NCBI GenBank assembly: GCA_017396695.1
Contig: JAFQLC010000016.1
Location: 1 to 64,000, forward strand
Direction: 5' to 3'
From: a bacterium
GTDB lineage: Bacteria > Cyanobacteriota > Vampirovibrionia > Gastranaerophilales > Gastranaerophilaceae
DNA: 64,000 nt
In this document: in pieces, positions 16,992-25,411 of the stretch
How positions within the stretch are numbered: the stretch's first letter is position 1
Layout of the letters: each line of letters starts with the position of its first letter
Notes under the pieces: generated by a model
Database searches by the model: none
What the model was told of the DNA's origin: nothing
The model's input: the letters and a program-made list of their open reading frames with translations, nothing else
Translations under genes and position numbers: made by a program

Positions 16992-18383
16992 TTAATTTAT
17001 TTCCCAAGTTGTGCCTTCTTTTGAATCTTTAAGAGATATTCCAAATCCTGCAAGCTCATCTCTAATTTCATCGGATTTTGCCCAATCTTTATTAGCACGA
17101 GCCTCGGTTCTAATTTTTATAATATCTTCCAAAAGATTTTTTGGAGAAACACTTTTTTCTACATTGTATTTTTCGTATAAAGGAGCAACGATTTCGCTTA
17201 AGGCTTCGTCAGTAATTTCTTCTTTTTCTCTTAATTCAAAATTAAAACCAAGAACAGATGCAAGATAGAAAAGAGTGTTTTCGTATAATGCTTTGTTTTC
17301 AGCTTGTTTGATTTTATCAGTTAGCGAGAATAAAACTGCAAGCGCACGAGATGTATTTAGGTCATCATTCATAGCCTCTGTAAATTCTTTAATTGAAGCC
17401 TCGTCTCGAAGTTCGCCTTTGCGTCCCATTTTAATTATTCTTTTAACACCAGCTTGAGCGCTCTCTAGAGCGCTTTCAGAAAATTCAACAGGCATTCTGT
17501 AATGGTTTGTGATGATGAAAAATCTGATTGTGTTTGAATCAAATTTTTGAAGTAAGTTATCTGCAGTTAAGAAGTTGCCTAAAGATTTTGACATTTTTTC
17601 TTTGTTTATGGTCACAAAACCATTGTGCAAAAAGTAATTTACAAAATTACAACCATTAGCACATTCTGATTGGGCAATTTCATTTTCATGATGCGGGAAG
17701 ATTAAATCTGCGCCACCTGCGTGAATATCAATTTGTTCGCCTAAATATTTTCTGCTCATTGCAGAACATTCAATGTGCCACCCTGGGCGACCTTTGCTCC
17801 AAGGCGAATTATAGCCGTGTTTTTGGTCTTCTTTCCAAAGTGCAAAATCGAGAGGTGATTTTTTCTTGTCCCCTGCTTCGACTCTGGCGCCTGCCATAAG
17901 GTCATCTATCGGCTGATGAGAAAGTTTGCCGTAATCTTTAAAACTTTTCACATCAAAATAAACATCGCCACCAGATATATAAGCATGACCTTTTTCAATT
18001 AATTTTTTGTTAATTGAAATCATCTCGCCTATGGTTTTTGTGGCACGTGGCTCAACATCAGGCTTTAAACAGTTTAGGGCTGTCATTGAATCTGTAAAAG
18101 ATTTATAATAAGTTTCTGCAATTTCAGAGGGTTCAACCCCTGCTTCATCTGCCTTTTTCAAAATTTTATCGTCAACATCGGTTACATTTCTGCAATATGT
18201 TGTTTTGTAGCCTAAAAATTTTAGGTAACGATACAAAATATCCCAAGTAATGTAACATCTTGCGTGCCCTAAATGTGCTTTGTCGTACACTGTTGGGCCG
18301 CAAACATACATTTTGACTTCGCCTTCTTTAATTGGCGTAAACTCTTCAACTTTTTTTGATAACGAATTATATAATTTCAACAT
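16992..18383 (-). CDS. cysS: Cysteinyl-tRNA synthetase
   Basis: 463 residues of class I synthetase. Visible are the zinc Cys of MYVCGPTVYD, the HIGH-like AHLGHAR, WHIECSAMSRKYLGEQIDIHAGG-type zinc-site sequence (Cys, then His of FPHHENE), and KMSKSLGNF. The zinc gives discrimination for cysteine. The C-terminal tRNA-binding part ends in the usual G-x-x-LKDSKEGTTWE. It heads the operon with rsmI, queD and uppP and is divergent from purA across 63 bases. Confidence 0.98.
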   Translation of the reverse strand: MLKLYNSLSKKVEEFTPIKEGEVKMYVCGPTVYDKAHLGHARCYITWDILYRYLKFLGYKTTYCRNVTDVDDKILKKADEAGVEPSEIAETYYKSFTDSMTALNCLKPDVEPRATKTIGEMISINKKLIEKGHAYISGGDVYFDVKSFKDYGKLSHQPIDDLMAGARVEAGDKKKSPLDFALWKEDQKHGYNSPWSKGRPGWHIECSAMSRKYLGEQIDIHAGGADLIFPHHENEIAQSECANGCNFVNYFLHNGFVTINKEKMSKSLGNFLTADNLLQKFDSNTIRFFIITNHYRMPVEFSESALESAQAGVKRIIKMGRKGELRDEASIKEFTEAMNDDLNTSRALAVLFSLTDKIKQAENKALYENTLFYLASVLGFNFELREKEEITDEALSEIVAPLYEKYNVEKSVSPKNLLEDIIKIRTEARANKDWAKSDEIRDELAGFGISLKDSKEGTTWEIN

Positions 18384-18446
18384 AAAATCATTTTACTAAA
18401 AAAATTTTTATTTTAAAATAGTTTAGTAATAAGGGAGTTATGAATT

Positions 18447-19736
18447 ATGAAAAATACTGTTGTAGTTGGAGCGCAATTCGGAGACGAAGGAAAAGCTAAA
18501 ATTACAGATATTCTTGCGTCTCAAGCTGATTTGATTGTTAGATTTCAAGGTGGTTGTAACGCAGGACATACAGTTGTGGCAGATGGTGTTAAATATAAAT
18601 TCCATGTTATTCCATCTGGTATTTTATATGAAGGGAAAACTTGCTTCGTTGGCGCAGGCGTTGTTTTGTATCCTAAAAGCTTTAAAGCTGAATTAGAAGA
18701 TATGATAGCAAATGGTTTATCTAGAGAAAAAATTGAAAAATCTTTAAAAATAAGCCCACTAGCGCATATCACTATGCCATATCATATTGACCTCGATGGC
18801 ATACAAGAAGAAAAATTTGGAAAAAATAAAATTGGCACAACAAAAAAAGGAATTGGTCCAACATACACAGATAAATATGCCCGCCAAGGTATCAGAATTG
18901 AAGACTTATTTGACGAAGAACTTTTGAGCAAAAAAGTTGATATTATTTTGGAGAGAAAAAATCTTGAACTTAAAAACCTTTGGGGTCTAAAAACATATAC
19001 AAAAGAAGAAATTATGGCAGAGCTTGCAAGCTATAAAGAGCTTTTTGAGCCTTTTGTTTGTCATAATTGGCAAGAACTTTTGCTTGATTTCAAAAAAAAT
19101 AAAACTATTCTTTTTGAAGGTGCTCAAGGAGTTCTGTTAGATGTTGACTATGGTACATACCCATATGTGACAAGCTCTAACCCAATTGCAGGTGGCGCAG
19201 GCATTGGTGCAGGCGTTGGACCTCTTGCAATCGAAGAAGCAATCGGCATATTTAAAGCCTACATCACTCGTGTTGGAGAAGGGCCTTTTGTTACAGAGCT
19301 TACAGATGAAATTGGTGAAAATATCAGAATTATTGGTGGTGAATTTGGAACAACAACAGGCAGACCTAGAAGATGCGGTTGGTTTGATGGTGTTATCGCA
19401 AGGTATAGTGCGCTTGTTGGTGGCCTCTCAACTGTAGCACTTACAAAGCTTGATGTTTTTGATAGCTTTGAAGAAATTAAAGTCTGCACTGCATACAAAA
19501 ACAAAAAAACAGGTGAAATTACAAAATATTACCCAACAAATGTTCAAACACACGGCGACTATGAGCCTGTTTATAAAACATATAAAGGTTGGCTTACAGA
19601 CACTACAAAATGCAAATCATTTGATGAACTTCCAACTCTTGCAAAAGAATATATTGCAGAGCTTGAAAATATCATTGGGCTTCCAATTAGCATTGTCTCT
19701 GTTGGGCCAGATAGATGTCAAACATTCTTTAGATAA
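18447..19736 (+). CDS. purA: Adenylosuccinate synthetase
   Basis: PurA joins IMP and aspartate using GTP, the first step to AMP. The motifs are intact: VVGAQFGDEGKAK (P-loop-like with catalytic Asp), FQGGCNAGHTVV (catalytic His), GTTKKGIGPTYTDKY, FEGAQGVLLDVDYGTYPYVTSSN, GEFGTTTGRPRRCGWFD and KLDV. Its 429 residues match the family. An AGGGAG site sits 9 bases before the chosen ATG; an earlier ATG at 18440 is out of frame. The 3' end overlaps the convergent ABC gene by 8 bases. Confidence 0.98.
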   Translation: MKNTVVVGAQFGDEGKAKITDILASQADLIVRFQGGCNAGHTVVADGVKYKFHVIPSGILYEGKTCFVGAGVVLYPKSFKAELEDMIANGLSREKIEKSLKISPLAHITMPYHIDLDGIQEEKFGKNKIGTTKKGIGPTYTDKYARQGIRIEDLFDEELLSKKVDIILERKNLELKNLWGLKTYTKEEIMAELASYKELFEPFVCHNWQELLLDFKKNKTILFEGAQGVLLDVDYGTYPYVTSSNPIAGGAGIGAGVGPLAIEEAIGIFKAYITRVGEGPFVTELTDEIGENIRIIGGEFGTTTGRPRRCGWFDGVIARYSALVGGLSTVALTKLDVFDSFEEIKVCTAYKNKKTGEITKYYPTNVQTHGDYEPVYKTYKGWLTDTTKCKSFDELPTLAKEYIAELENIIGLPISIVSVGPDRCQTFFR

Positions 19737-20517
19737 TATTTAAAACATTCGAGAGAAGTTTTTTTGTGTATTCGGTTTTTGGATTTTCAAAAATCTCTTC
19801 TCGTGTGCCAAGTTCAACCAACTCACCATTTTTTAGGATTGCAATTCTATCTGAAATATGACGGATTAAATTTAAGTCGTGAGATATAAAAAGATAAGTC
19901 ATATTAAAACTTTCTTTAAACTCAAGAAGAAGATTAATAATTTGTGCTTGAATGCTGACATCGAGTGCACTTGTTGGTTCGTCTAAAATTAAGAACTCTG
20001 GTTTTAAAATTAAAGCTCTTGCAATGGCAATTCTTTGCCTTTGCCCGCCAGAAAACTCAAATGGATATTTTTTAAGGTCAGAACTTGAAAGCGAAACAGA
20101 TTCAATCACTTCAAATATTTTTTCTTCGATTACTTTTTTAGATTTTTCTCCAAAAATTATAAGTGGTTCAGCTAAAATATCATAAACTTTCATTTTGGGG
20201 TTCAAACTTGAATATGGGTTTTGAAAAACAAGCTGACAAGAGGCTCTGTATTTTTTTAAATCATTTTTTGAAAAATCAAAAATATCTTGCCCTTTAAATA
20301 AAATGCTACCTGAAGTTGGTTTAATAATTTGCAAAATGCAGTTTGCAAGAGTTGATTTCCCACTTCCAGATTCGCCTGCGAGTGCTAAAATCTCATTTTT
20401 TTTAATACTCAAAGAAACATTTTTTAGTGCAAAAAAATCTTTCTTTTCTTCAGAAAATGCCGAAGTAGAATATGCAAAAGATTTAGAAATATTATCTATT
20501 ACAAACAAATTATCCAT
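19729..20517 (-). CDS. Orphan ABC transporter ATPase, Dpp/Opp-like
   Basis: 262 residues with Walker A (GESGSGKST), Q-loop (VFQNPYSSLNP), signature (FSGGQRQRIAIARAL), Walker B (FLILDEPTSALDVS) and H-loop (FISHD). The QNPYSSLNP and TSALDVSIQAQI sequences place it with the oligopeptide/dipeptide/nickel group (DppF/OppF). It lacks the C-terminal oligopeptide extension of full-length members (about 320 residues). No permease or binding protein is nearby, so its partners are unknown. It follows the zinc-ribbon gene by 3 bases. Confidence 0.9.
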   Translation of the reverse strand: MDNLFVIDNISKSFAYSTSAFSEEKKDFFALKNVSLSIKKNEILALAGESGSGKSTLANCILQIIKPTSGSILFKGQDIFDFSKNDLKKYRASCQLVFQNPYSSLNPKMKVYDILAEPLIIFGEKSKKVIEEKIFEVIESVSLSSSDLKKYPFEFSGGQRQRIAIARALILKPEFLILDEPTSALDVSIQAQIINLLLEFKESFNMTYLFISHDLNLIRHISDRIAILKNGELVELGTREEIFENPKTEYTKKLLSNVLNII

Positions 20518-20520
20518 AAA

Positions 20521-20847
20521 TTAATTCTTTTGGGCTTGTTCGTCTGCTTTAATGTAATCGCAAAGTTCTTCAAGGCGCTTATCTTCCATTGCTTTAATCA
20601 TATCTGCAATGTTTTCTAATTTTTTTAATTTGAAGCCCACTTCGGCATATAAAACGCAAGAATTGCAAAGTCTATATTCGCCATATTGAATAGAGCCAGC
20701 GTAAGGTGCAGATTTTCCGCAAGCAGAGCAAGTGAACATTTCGCTTTGTGAATCAGGGTTTTCCTCGATGTCATCAAGGCGCATTTGCTCAACAACTTCT
20801 TGCATATCTTGAACAATTTTTAAAACATCTTCATTCGTATTAGTCAT
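20521..20847 (-). CDS. Small zinc-ribbon-like protein
   Basis: 108 residues with Cys40-x2-Cys43 (CSAC) and Cys61-x2-Cys64 (CNSC), a likely zinc ribbon. It is flanked by acidic N-terminal and charged C-terminal helices. No family recognised. The start overlaps the end of the upstream gene by 8 bases and the ABC ATPase follows by 3 bases, so the three are probably co-transcribed. It could be a regulator or adaptor; nothing in the sequence decides this. Confidence 0.75.
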   Translation of the reverse strand: MTNTNEDVLKIVQDMQEVVEQMRLDDIEENPDSQSEMFTCSACGKSAPYAGSIQYGEYRLCNSCVLYAEVGFKLKKLENIADMIKAMEDKRLEELCDYIKADEQAQKN

Positions 20848-21262
20848 CTAACTCATCGCCTTTTAAGCTAATGCAAACACCTTGCATAATATTTTGAAAA
20901 TCTTCTTCTTGAAGAGTTGAAGTTGTTTTAAAACATCTGGAAAGTGGAAGTGAATTATCATACCATCTTCTTTTGTGTTGTTCTTGGAATAATCCTAAAA
21001 CTCTATCAACGCCAATTGATAACGGAATTTCATCAAGCTCTCTGTTGTGAATTTTAATTGATTCAACAACTCTAATTACTTCACGAGCAATTTCATAATG
21101 CGAACGCATACTTAAATTTTTTAATATGCCAAGCACATTTGAAGTGTATTTTTTCTTGTCATACCAACGGCGGTTATATTCAACCTTCTCGTTTGATACA
21201 ACTTCTTTTTTTGCTTCTTCAACAGAAGCAACTACATTATTTGTTTCCACCAAGTTTTCCAT
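20840..21262 (-). CDS. Hypothetical protein with duplicated RRWYD motif
   Basis: 140 residues of unknown family. RRWYD occurs twice: YNRRWYDKKKYTSN near residue 32 and HKRRWYDNSLPLS near residue 98. A conserved-looking helical stretch (VLGILKNLSMRSHYEIAREV) lies between. I chose ATG 21262; the TTG at 21268 would add two residues. No Shine-Dalgarno is seen, but a TGCTAAAAT box (core 21269-21274) lies 6 bases before the ATG, so the mRNA may be leaderless. Confidence 0.7.
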   Translation of the reverse strand: MENLVETNNVVASVEEAKKEVVSNEKVEYNRRWYDKKKYTSNVLGILKNLSMRSHYEIAREVIRVVESIKIHNRELDEIPLSIGVDRVLGLFQEQHKRRWYDNSLPLSRCFKTTSTLQEEDFQNIMQGVCISLKGDELDD

Positions 21263-21312
21263 AATCAAATTTTAGCACTTAACCCAATATTTTGGCAACG
21301 TAATTTTAGATA

Positions 21313-22293
21313 TTAAACAAGTTGATTTTGATTTTTCTTTTGAATGATAAAGTTTTCTAGTTTATCAACAATAATTTTATGAAGTTCAATGTTGTAAAAA
21401 TTGTTAATTTCTTTTATGAAAAAACATGGGCTTGTAACATTTATTTCAATTATCTTGGCTGAAATTGTATCTAGGCCTGCAATATAAATTCCGTCATCCA
21501 TCAACTTTTTGCCAATAATATTTTCAAGTGCTTTTTCTTCTTTTGTAACGGGCGCTTTTTTAAAATTACTGTCTGTGTGTTGATTAAATTTAAAATCATC
21601 TGTTCCAAGCTTTTGCACGGTATATTCTAAAATTTCGCCACAGATGAAAATAAGTCTTTTATCACCATATTTAATATCTGGCAAAAATTCTTGAACCATA
21701 ACTTGTGTTTTGAAGTTTTCTGTTGCAGTTGCAAGAATTGCATTAATATTTTTATCTTGTGTGTTTAAGTAAAACACGCCACTTGAAAAACACCTGTTTA
21801 AAGGTTTAATTATTATTTCGCCTTTTTTCTTTAAAAAGTTTTTTATAACATTTTCATCAGCGCTTACTATGTTTTCAGGAACAACACTTGGAAACTCATT
21901 TACATACAATTTTTCATTTTTTAAAAGTACTGATGAAGGCTTGTTTATAACCAAAGTTTTTTTATCATCAACTAAATCTAAAATGTGACAAGCGTTAACA
22001 TAATCCACATCAACAGGCGGGTCTGGCCTGAAGAAAACAACATCAAACTCTTCAACTTCAAGTTCTTTGCTTTCATTAGTTTTTAAAATGTCACCATTTT
22101 CTATATAAGATTTCCAACAAATAGCGCAAGCTTTAGCATTTCTTATAAATAATTTATTTTTTGTTGTTATTGAAACACTGTAGCCTCTATTTAAAAATTC
22201 ATAAATTAACCAAAAATTTGTAACAAGTTTGTTTAGTTCAAAATATTTGAACTCAATTTCATCAATAATAAATAGGATATTTTTAAATTTCAT
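21313..22293 (-). CDS. Glutathione synthetase-like ATP-grasp protein
   Basis: 326 residues aligning with GshB along its length: N-terminal pre-ATP-grasp domain, VVFFRPDPPVDVDYVNACHIL, VINKPSSVLLKNEKLY, IIIKPLNRC, KYGDKRLIFICGE and a closing IAGLDTIS-x-x-x-IEINVTSP. GshB adds glycine to gamma-glutamylcysteine. The glycine-rich ATP loop (normally GMGGAGIF) reads NRCFSSGVF here, and the GNLAAGG-type segment is replaced by DFKFNQHTDSNF, so substrate or activity may have changed. No gshA is in the window. The gene is divergent from the operon at 22340. Confidence 0.75.
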   Translation of the reverse strand: MKFKNILFIIDEIEFKYFELNKLVTNFWLIYEFLNRGYSVSITTKNKLFIRNAKACAICWKSYIENGDILKTNESKELEVEEFDVVFFRPDPPVDVDYVNACHILDLVDDKKTLVINKPSSVLLKNEKLYVNEFPSVVPENIVSADENVIKNFLKKKGEIIIKPLNRCFSSGVFYLNTQDKNINAILATATENFKTQVMVQEFLPDIKYGDKRLIFICGEILEYTVQKLGTDDFKFNQHTDSNFKKAPVTKEEKALENIIGKKLMDDGIYIAGLDTISAKIIEINVTSPCFFIKEINNFYNIELHKIIVDKLENFIIQKKNQNQLV

Positions 22294-22326
22294 AAGATAA
22301 TTCTAACTCCAAAATGAAATTTAGTG

Positions 22327-22332
22327 TATAAT
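22327..22332 (+). promoter_or_regulatory. Extended -10 box 7 bases before the ATG at 22340
   Basis: GTGTATAAT (core TATAAT 22327-22332) lies 7 bases before the ATG. The expected transcription start falls at or next to the ATG, and no Shine-Dalgarno is present. A -35 match is weak, as is common with an extended -10. Confidence 0.5.
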
Positions 22333-22339
22333 AAGTAGT

Positions 22340-22546
22340 ATGAAAAAATGTCCATTTAGAGAACAAGAATGCAATAGTGAATGCGGGCTTTTTATAGCAG
22401 CTGACGATTTAAACGAATTTATGCTCGGGAGACTCAGGGCACTAGGAATTGTTGAAACTAAAGACGGCGGGATGTGTTCACTTAAAAACATAGCTCTTGC
22501 ATCAAGCAGATATATGTTTGAAAATTCTGAAGTTTACAGGAAATAA
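22340..22546 (+). CDS. Small cysteine-containing protein heading a ten-gene cluster
   Basis: 68 residues with Cys4, Cys11, Cys15 and Cys46. The N-terminal CPFREQECNSECGLF has a C-x6-C-x3-C pattern that could bind zinc or an Fe-S cluster. No family recognised with confidence. The likely leaderless start and 5-base gap to the TPR gene make it the first gene of the plus-strand cluster that runs to hpt. Confidence 0.7.
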   Translation: MKKCPFREQECNSECGLFIAADDLNEFMLGRLRALGIVETKDGGMCSLKNIALASSRYMFENSEVYRK

Positions 22547-22551
22547 TTCAA

Positions 22552-23592
22552 ATGAAAAATTTAACAATCGGGGAATTAGAAGAGAGATACTCAAAAGAAA
22601 AATGCGCAGAAATTGCGCTTAGCCTTGCAGGCGCATATGCTCAAGAGAATAATTTTGAAAAATCTTTAGAGTTATATGAAACAGTTTTATCGGATGACGC
22701 TAAAAATATTGAGGCGCTTGTTAATTCTGCAAGCATTAATTTCTATAACAAAGATTATGAAACTGCGCTAAGGAAATATTTAACTGCTCTTAGTGTGGAA
22801 AATTCAGCGGTTGTGTGCTTTAACTTGGGCAATATTTATGCAGAGCTACAAGAGTATCAAGAAGCTGAAAAATATTATAACGAAGCACTTAAACTCGAGC
22901 CTGAAAATGCTGATATTTATACAGCGCTTGGCATTTTGAGTCAGGATTTAAATGAACATTATAAAGCTTTTGGATATTACCAAAAAGCATACGATATGGA
23001 TTCGGAAAACGTTGAATATATATTAAATCTTGCTTGCATTTCACAAAGACTAGGCAACACTAAAAAAGCGCTTGAATTATATCAAAGCGCTTATAAGAAA
23101 AATCCAGATAATAATGAAATCAAACTTGCTCTTGCAAATTTAAACACAAGTTTTGATGATTATGAATTTGCTTTTTCTTTGTATGAAGAAATTTTAAAAA
23201 CAGAACCAGAACACTATGGCGCACTTGTTTGTGCAGCAATCGCATACAACACCCAAGATAATAGCGACAAAGCGGTTGAATATCTAAAACGTGCTATTGC
23301 AATTAAACCATTAAAGCAAAATGCATACGCAATTTTAGGAAATATTTTAATTGCTCAAAAGAAAATAAACGAAGCAATTGAATTATATAAATATGCAATT
23401 AAAGCAAATGGTGAAAAACCGCAATTAAGTATGTTTATAGCAAACGCATATACATTCTCGGGCGATATTTCAACTGCCCTTGAATATTACAGAAAGGCGG
23501 TTGCGCAAGATATTGGCAACAAGGAAAACCTGCTTGTTTATTTGGAAATTGCAAATGAATATATAGAAAGAAAACAAAATGGCGAATTATAG
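22552..23592 (+). CDS. TPR-repeat protein
   Basis: 346 residues made almost entirely of about nine tetratricopeptide repeats (for example EALVNSASINFYNKDYETA and AYAILGNILIAQKKINEAI). TPR solenoids bind other proteins. There is no signal peptide or membrane span, so it is probably cytoplasmic. AGGAA precedes the ATG. It overlaps the next gene by 14 bases. Its position two genes before a FliO-like protein makes a role in envelope or flagellar assembly possible, but this is only context. Confidence 0.88.
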   Translation: MKNLTIGELEERYSKEKCAEIALSLAGAYAQENNFEKSLELYETVLSDDAKNIEALVNSASINFYNKDYETALRKYLTALSVENSAVVCFNLGNIYAELQEYQEAEKYYNEALKLEPENADIYTALGILSQDLNEHYKAFGYYQKAYDMDSENVEYILNLACISQRLGNTKKALELYQSAYKKNPDNNEIKLALANLNTSFDDYEFAFSLYEEILKTEPEHYGALVCAAIAYNTQDNSDKAVEYLKRAIAIKPLKQNAYAILGNILIAQKKINEAIELYKYAIKANGEKPQLSMFIANAYTFSGDISTALEYYRKAVAQDIGNKENLLVYLEIANEYIERKQNGEL

Positions 23593-24007
23593 CGCAAATA
23601 AAAATTCAATAACTGTTATCGAAAGATTAGTTTGTGCGCTAACTTATTTTTCATTTATGTTTGTTGGGCTTGTTTGGCTTGTTATTTGCAAATTAACAAA
23701 AAAAAGAATTCCATCAGTTGTTAATTTTCATATTTACCAATCTTGCTTAATTTCAATCATTTTATATCTCATAACTTTAGTTTGCGAAATATCTTTCGGT
23801 TTTATGATAAATCTGCCATACATTGGCGAATTTATTAAAAAATTCTTAATTTTTGTTGCAGGCACTCCAATTTACCTCAGTTTTAGTTTGGTTCATTTTG
23901 TTGTGTTTGTTATACTTTCATATTTGGCGATTTTTGCCTTTCTTGGCAAATATTCATATTTTCCGTATGTTTCAGATATGGTAAAATCAAATTTGGGGAT
24001 AGAATGA
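23579..24007 (+). CDS. Small multi-span membrane protein
   Basis: 142 residues with about four hydrophobic spans (about 15-37, 50-77, 86-105, 105-122). The opening VERLVCALTYFSF-like segment and the FHIYQS motif before span 2 weakly recall Tic20/DUF4870-type small membrane proteins, but this is not firm. It overlaps the TPR gene upstream and shares ATGA with the FliO-like gene downstream, so the three are translated together. Confidence 0.8.
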   Translation: MANYSANKNSITVIERLVCALTYFSFMFVGLVWLVICKLTKKRIPSVVNFHIYQSCLISIILYLITLVCEISFGFMINLPYIGEFIKKFLIFVAGTPIYLSFSLVHFVVFVILSYLAIFAFLGKYSYFPYVSDMVKSNLGIE

Positions 24008-24555
24008 AAAAGAATTTATTGATTATTATTTTAGCTTTATTTATGTTTGCACCTTGTGCTACTTTGGCACAAGGTGGTGAAGGTAAAGCTGTTGCAGGCG
24101 CAAAAATTCAGCAACCACAAAAAGTGCAGAAGGCGCAAACCAACCAAACAATTCAGAAAAATCAAACTCCTGAAAACCCAGCGCTCGATGCAACTTATAC
24201 AAATAACGCGCAAGAGGGTGAAGGCGAATATCTCTCGCCCGAGATTAAAAAATCACTAAGCAGTGACAATCATAAACCAGATTTTATACACGCATTATTT
24301 TCGCTGATTATTGTAATAGGACTTATTTACTTAACAGGTTTCATTTATCAAAAACTTGTTAAATTTAACGCAAAATTTGTTAAAAAAGAAGGCGATAAAG
24401 AAAATCCGCTTGAAATTAAAGTTGTTAACTGTATTGGGCTTGGGCAAAATAAATATCTTCACACAATTGAGCACAACAATAAATATTTGTTAATTGCTTC
24501 AACACCACAAAATATTACCTTGCTTAAAGAGTATTCAAAAGAAGATGAAAATTAA
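24004..24555 (+). CDS. fliO: FliO-like flagellar biosynthesis protein
   Basis: 183 residues: an N-terminal signal-type segment (ending ATLAQGG), a Gln/Lys/Asn-rich linker, one membrane span (about 97-115, ALFSLIIVIGLIYLTGFIY), and a small beta domain (IKVVNCIGLGQNKYLHTIE then KYLLIASTPQNITLLKEY). The order span, then a domain of this pattern, fits FliO, which helps assemble the FliPQR export gate. The usual neighbours fliP, fliQ and fliR are absent, so the call rests on protein pattern plus the presence of flagellin and FliA elsewhere in the window. Confidence 0.55.
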   Translation: MKKNLLIIILALFMFAPCATLAQGGEGKAVAGAKIQQPQKVQKAQTNQTIQKNQTPENPALDATYTNNAQEGEGEYLSPEIKKSLSSDNHKPDFIHALFSLIIVIGLIYLTGFIYQKLVKFNAKFVKKEGDKENPLEIKVVNCIGLGQNKYLHTIEHNNKYLLIASTPQNITLLKEYSKEDEN

Positions 24556-25411
24556 AATTGGCAAAAAAACAATAGCAAATGGAAAACAACCATATATCGT
24601 GGGAGAAATTGGAATTAACCACAATGGGGATATAGAACTTGCAAAAAAATTGATGCAAGTTGCGAAAGAATGCGGTTGCGATGCGGTTAAATTTCAAAAA
24701 AGAACTGTTGAAGAAGTTTATACTCCAGAAGAACTTGCAAGAGAAAGGCATTCGCCATTTGGAAAAACAAATGGCGACCTAAAACGTGGTTTAGAATTTG
24801 GGCTTGAAGAATATAAAATTATAGACAAACACGCAAAAAAACTTGGACTTGACTGGTTTGCAAGTTGCTGGGATAAAAAAAGTGTTGATTTTATAGAGCA
24901 ATTTAATCCGCCTGCTTATAAAATTGCATCTGCTTGCCTAACGGATGATGAGCTTTTGAAATATACAAAATCAAAGGGTAAGCCAGTTATTTTATCTACT
25001 GGTATGAGCACAATCGCAGAAATAGAACATGCAATTGATATTTTAGGCAAAGATAATTTAATTTTATGTCAATGCACCGCAACTTATCCAACGGAGCTTG
25101 CAGAAGTTAATTTAAAAGTTATAGAAACATTTAAAAACAAATTCTCTTGCCTTGTGGGTTATTCTGGGCATGAAAAAGGTTATATTCCTTCTGTTTTATC
25201 TGTTGTATATGGCGCTGTTTTTGTTGAAAGACATATTACCCTAGACAGAACTCTTTGGGGAACAGACCAAGCTGCAAGCCTTGAACCTGAAGGCTTAAGA
25301 CGTATGATAAGAGATATTAAAAACATTGCAATTGCAAGCGGAGATGGCAAGAAAATAGTTTATGAAAGTGAAAAACCAATCATTAAAAAATTAAGAAAGG
25401 TGAAATCTTAA
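24545..25411 (+). CDS. NeuB-family nonulosonic acid synthase without SAF domain
   Basis: 288 residues of the NeuB TIM barrel: VGEIGINHNGD, CDAVKFQKR, PPAYKIASACLTD, PVILSTGMST, CTATYPT, GYSGHEKGY and ERHITLDRTLWGTDQAASLEP. NeuB enzymes condense phosphoenolpyruvate with a hexosamine or hexose to give sialic, legionaminic, pseudaminic or KDN-type sugars. The C-terminal SAF (antifreeze-like) domain of typical 345-residue NeuB is missing. The start at 24545 is set by homology; the frame extends upstream to 24494 inside the FliO-like gene. A KdsC-like phosphatase follows at once, suggesting a 9-phosphate route. Confidence 0.85.
   Translation: MKIKIGKKTIANGKQPYIVGEIGINHNGDIELAKKLMQVAKECGCDAVKFQKRTVEEVYTPEELARERHSPFGKTNGDLKRGLEFGLEEYKIIDKHAKKLGLDWFASCWDKKSVDFIEQFNPPAYKIASACLTDDELLKYTKSKGKPVILSTGMSTIAEIEHAIDILGKDNLILCQCTATYPTELAEVNLKVIETFKNKFSCLVGYSGHEKGYIPSVLSVVYGAVFVERHITLDRTLWGTDQAASLEPEGLRRMIRDIKNIAIASGDGKKIVYESEKPIIKKLRKVKS

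Noticed and set aside
24494-24544. Longer N-terminus for the NeuB-like protein
   Set aside because: The extra residues come from another frame of the FliO-like gene and do not match the family. The start at 24545 fits homology.
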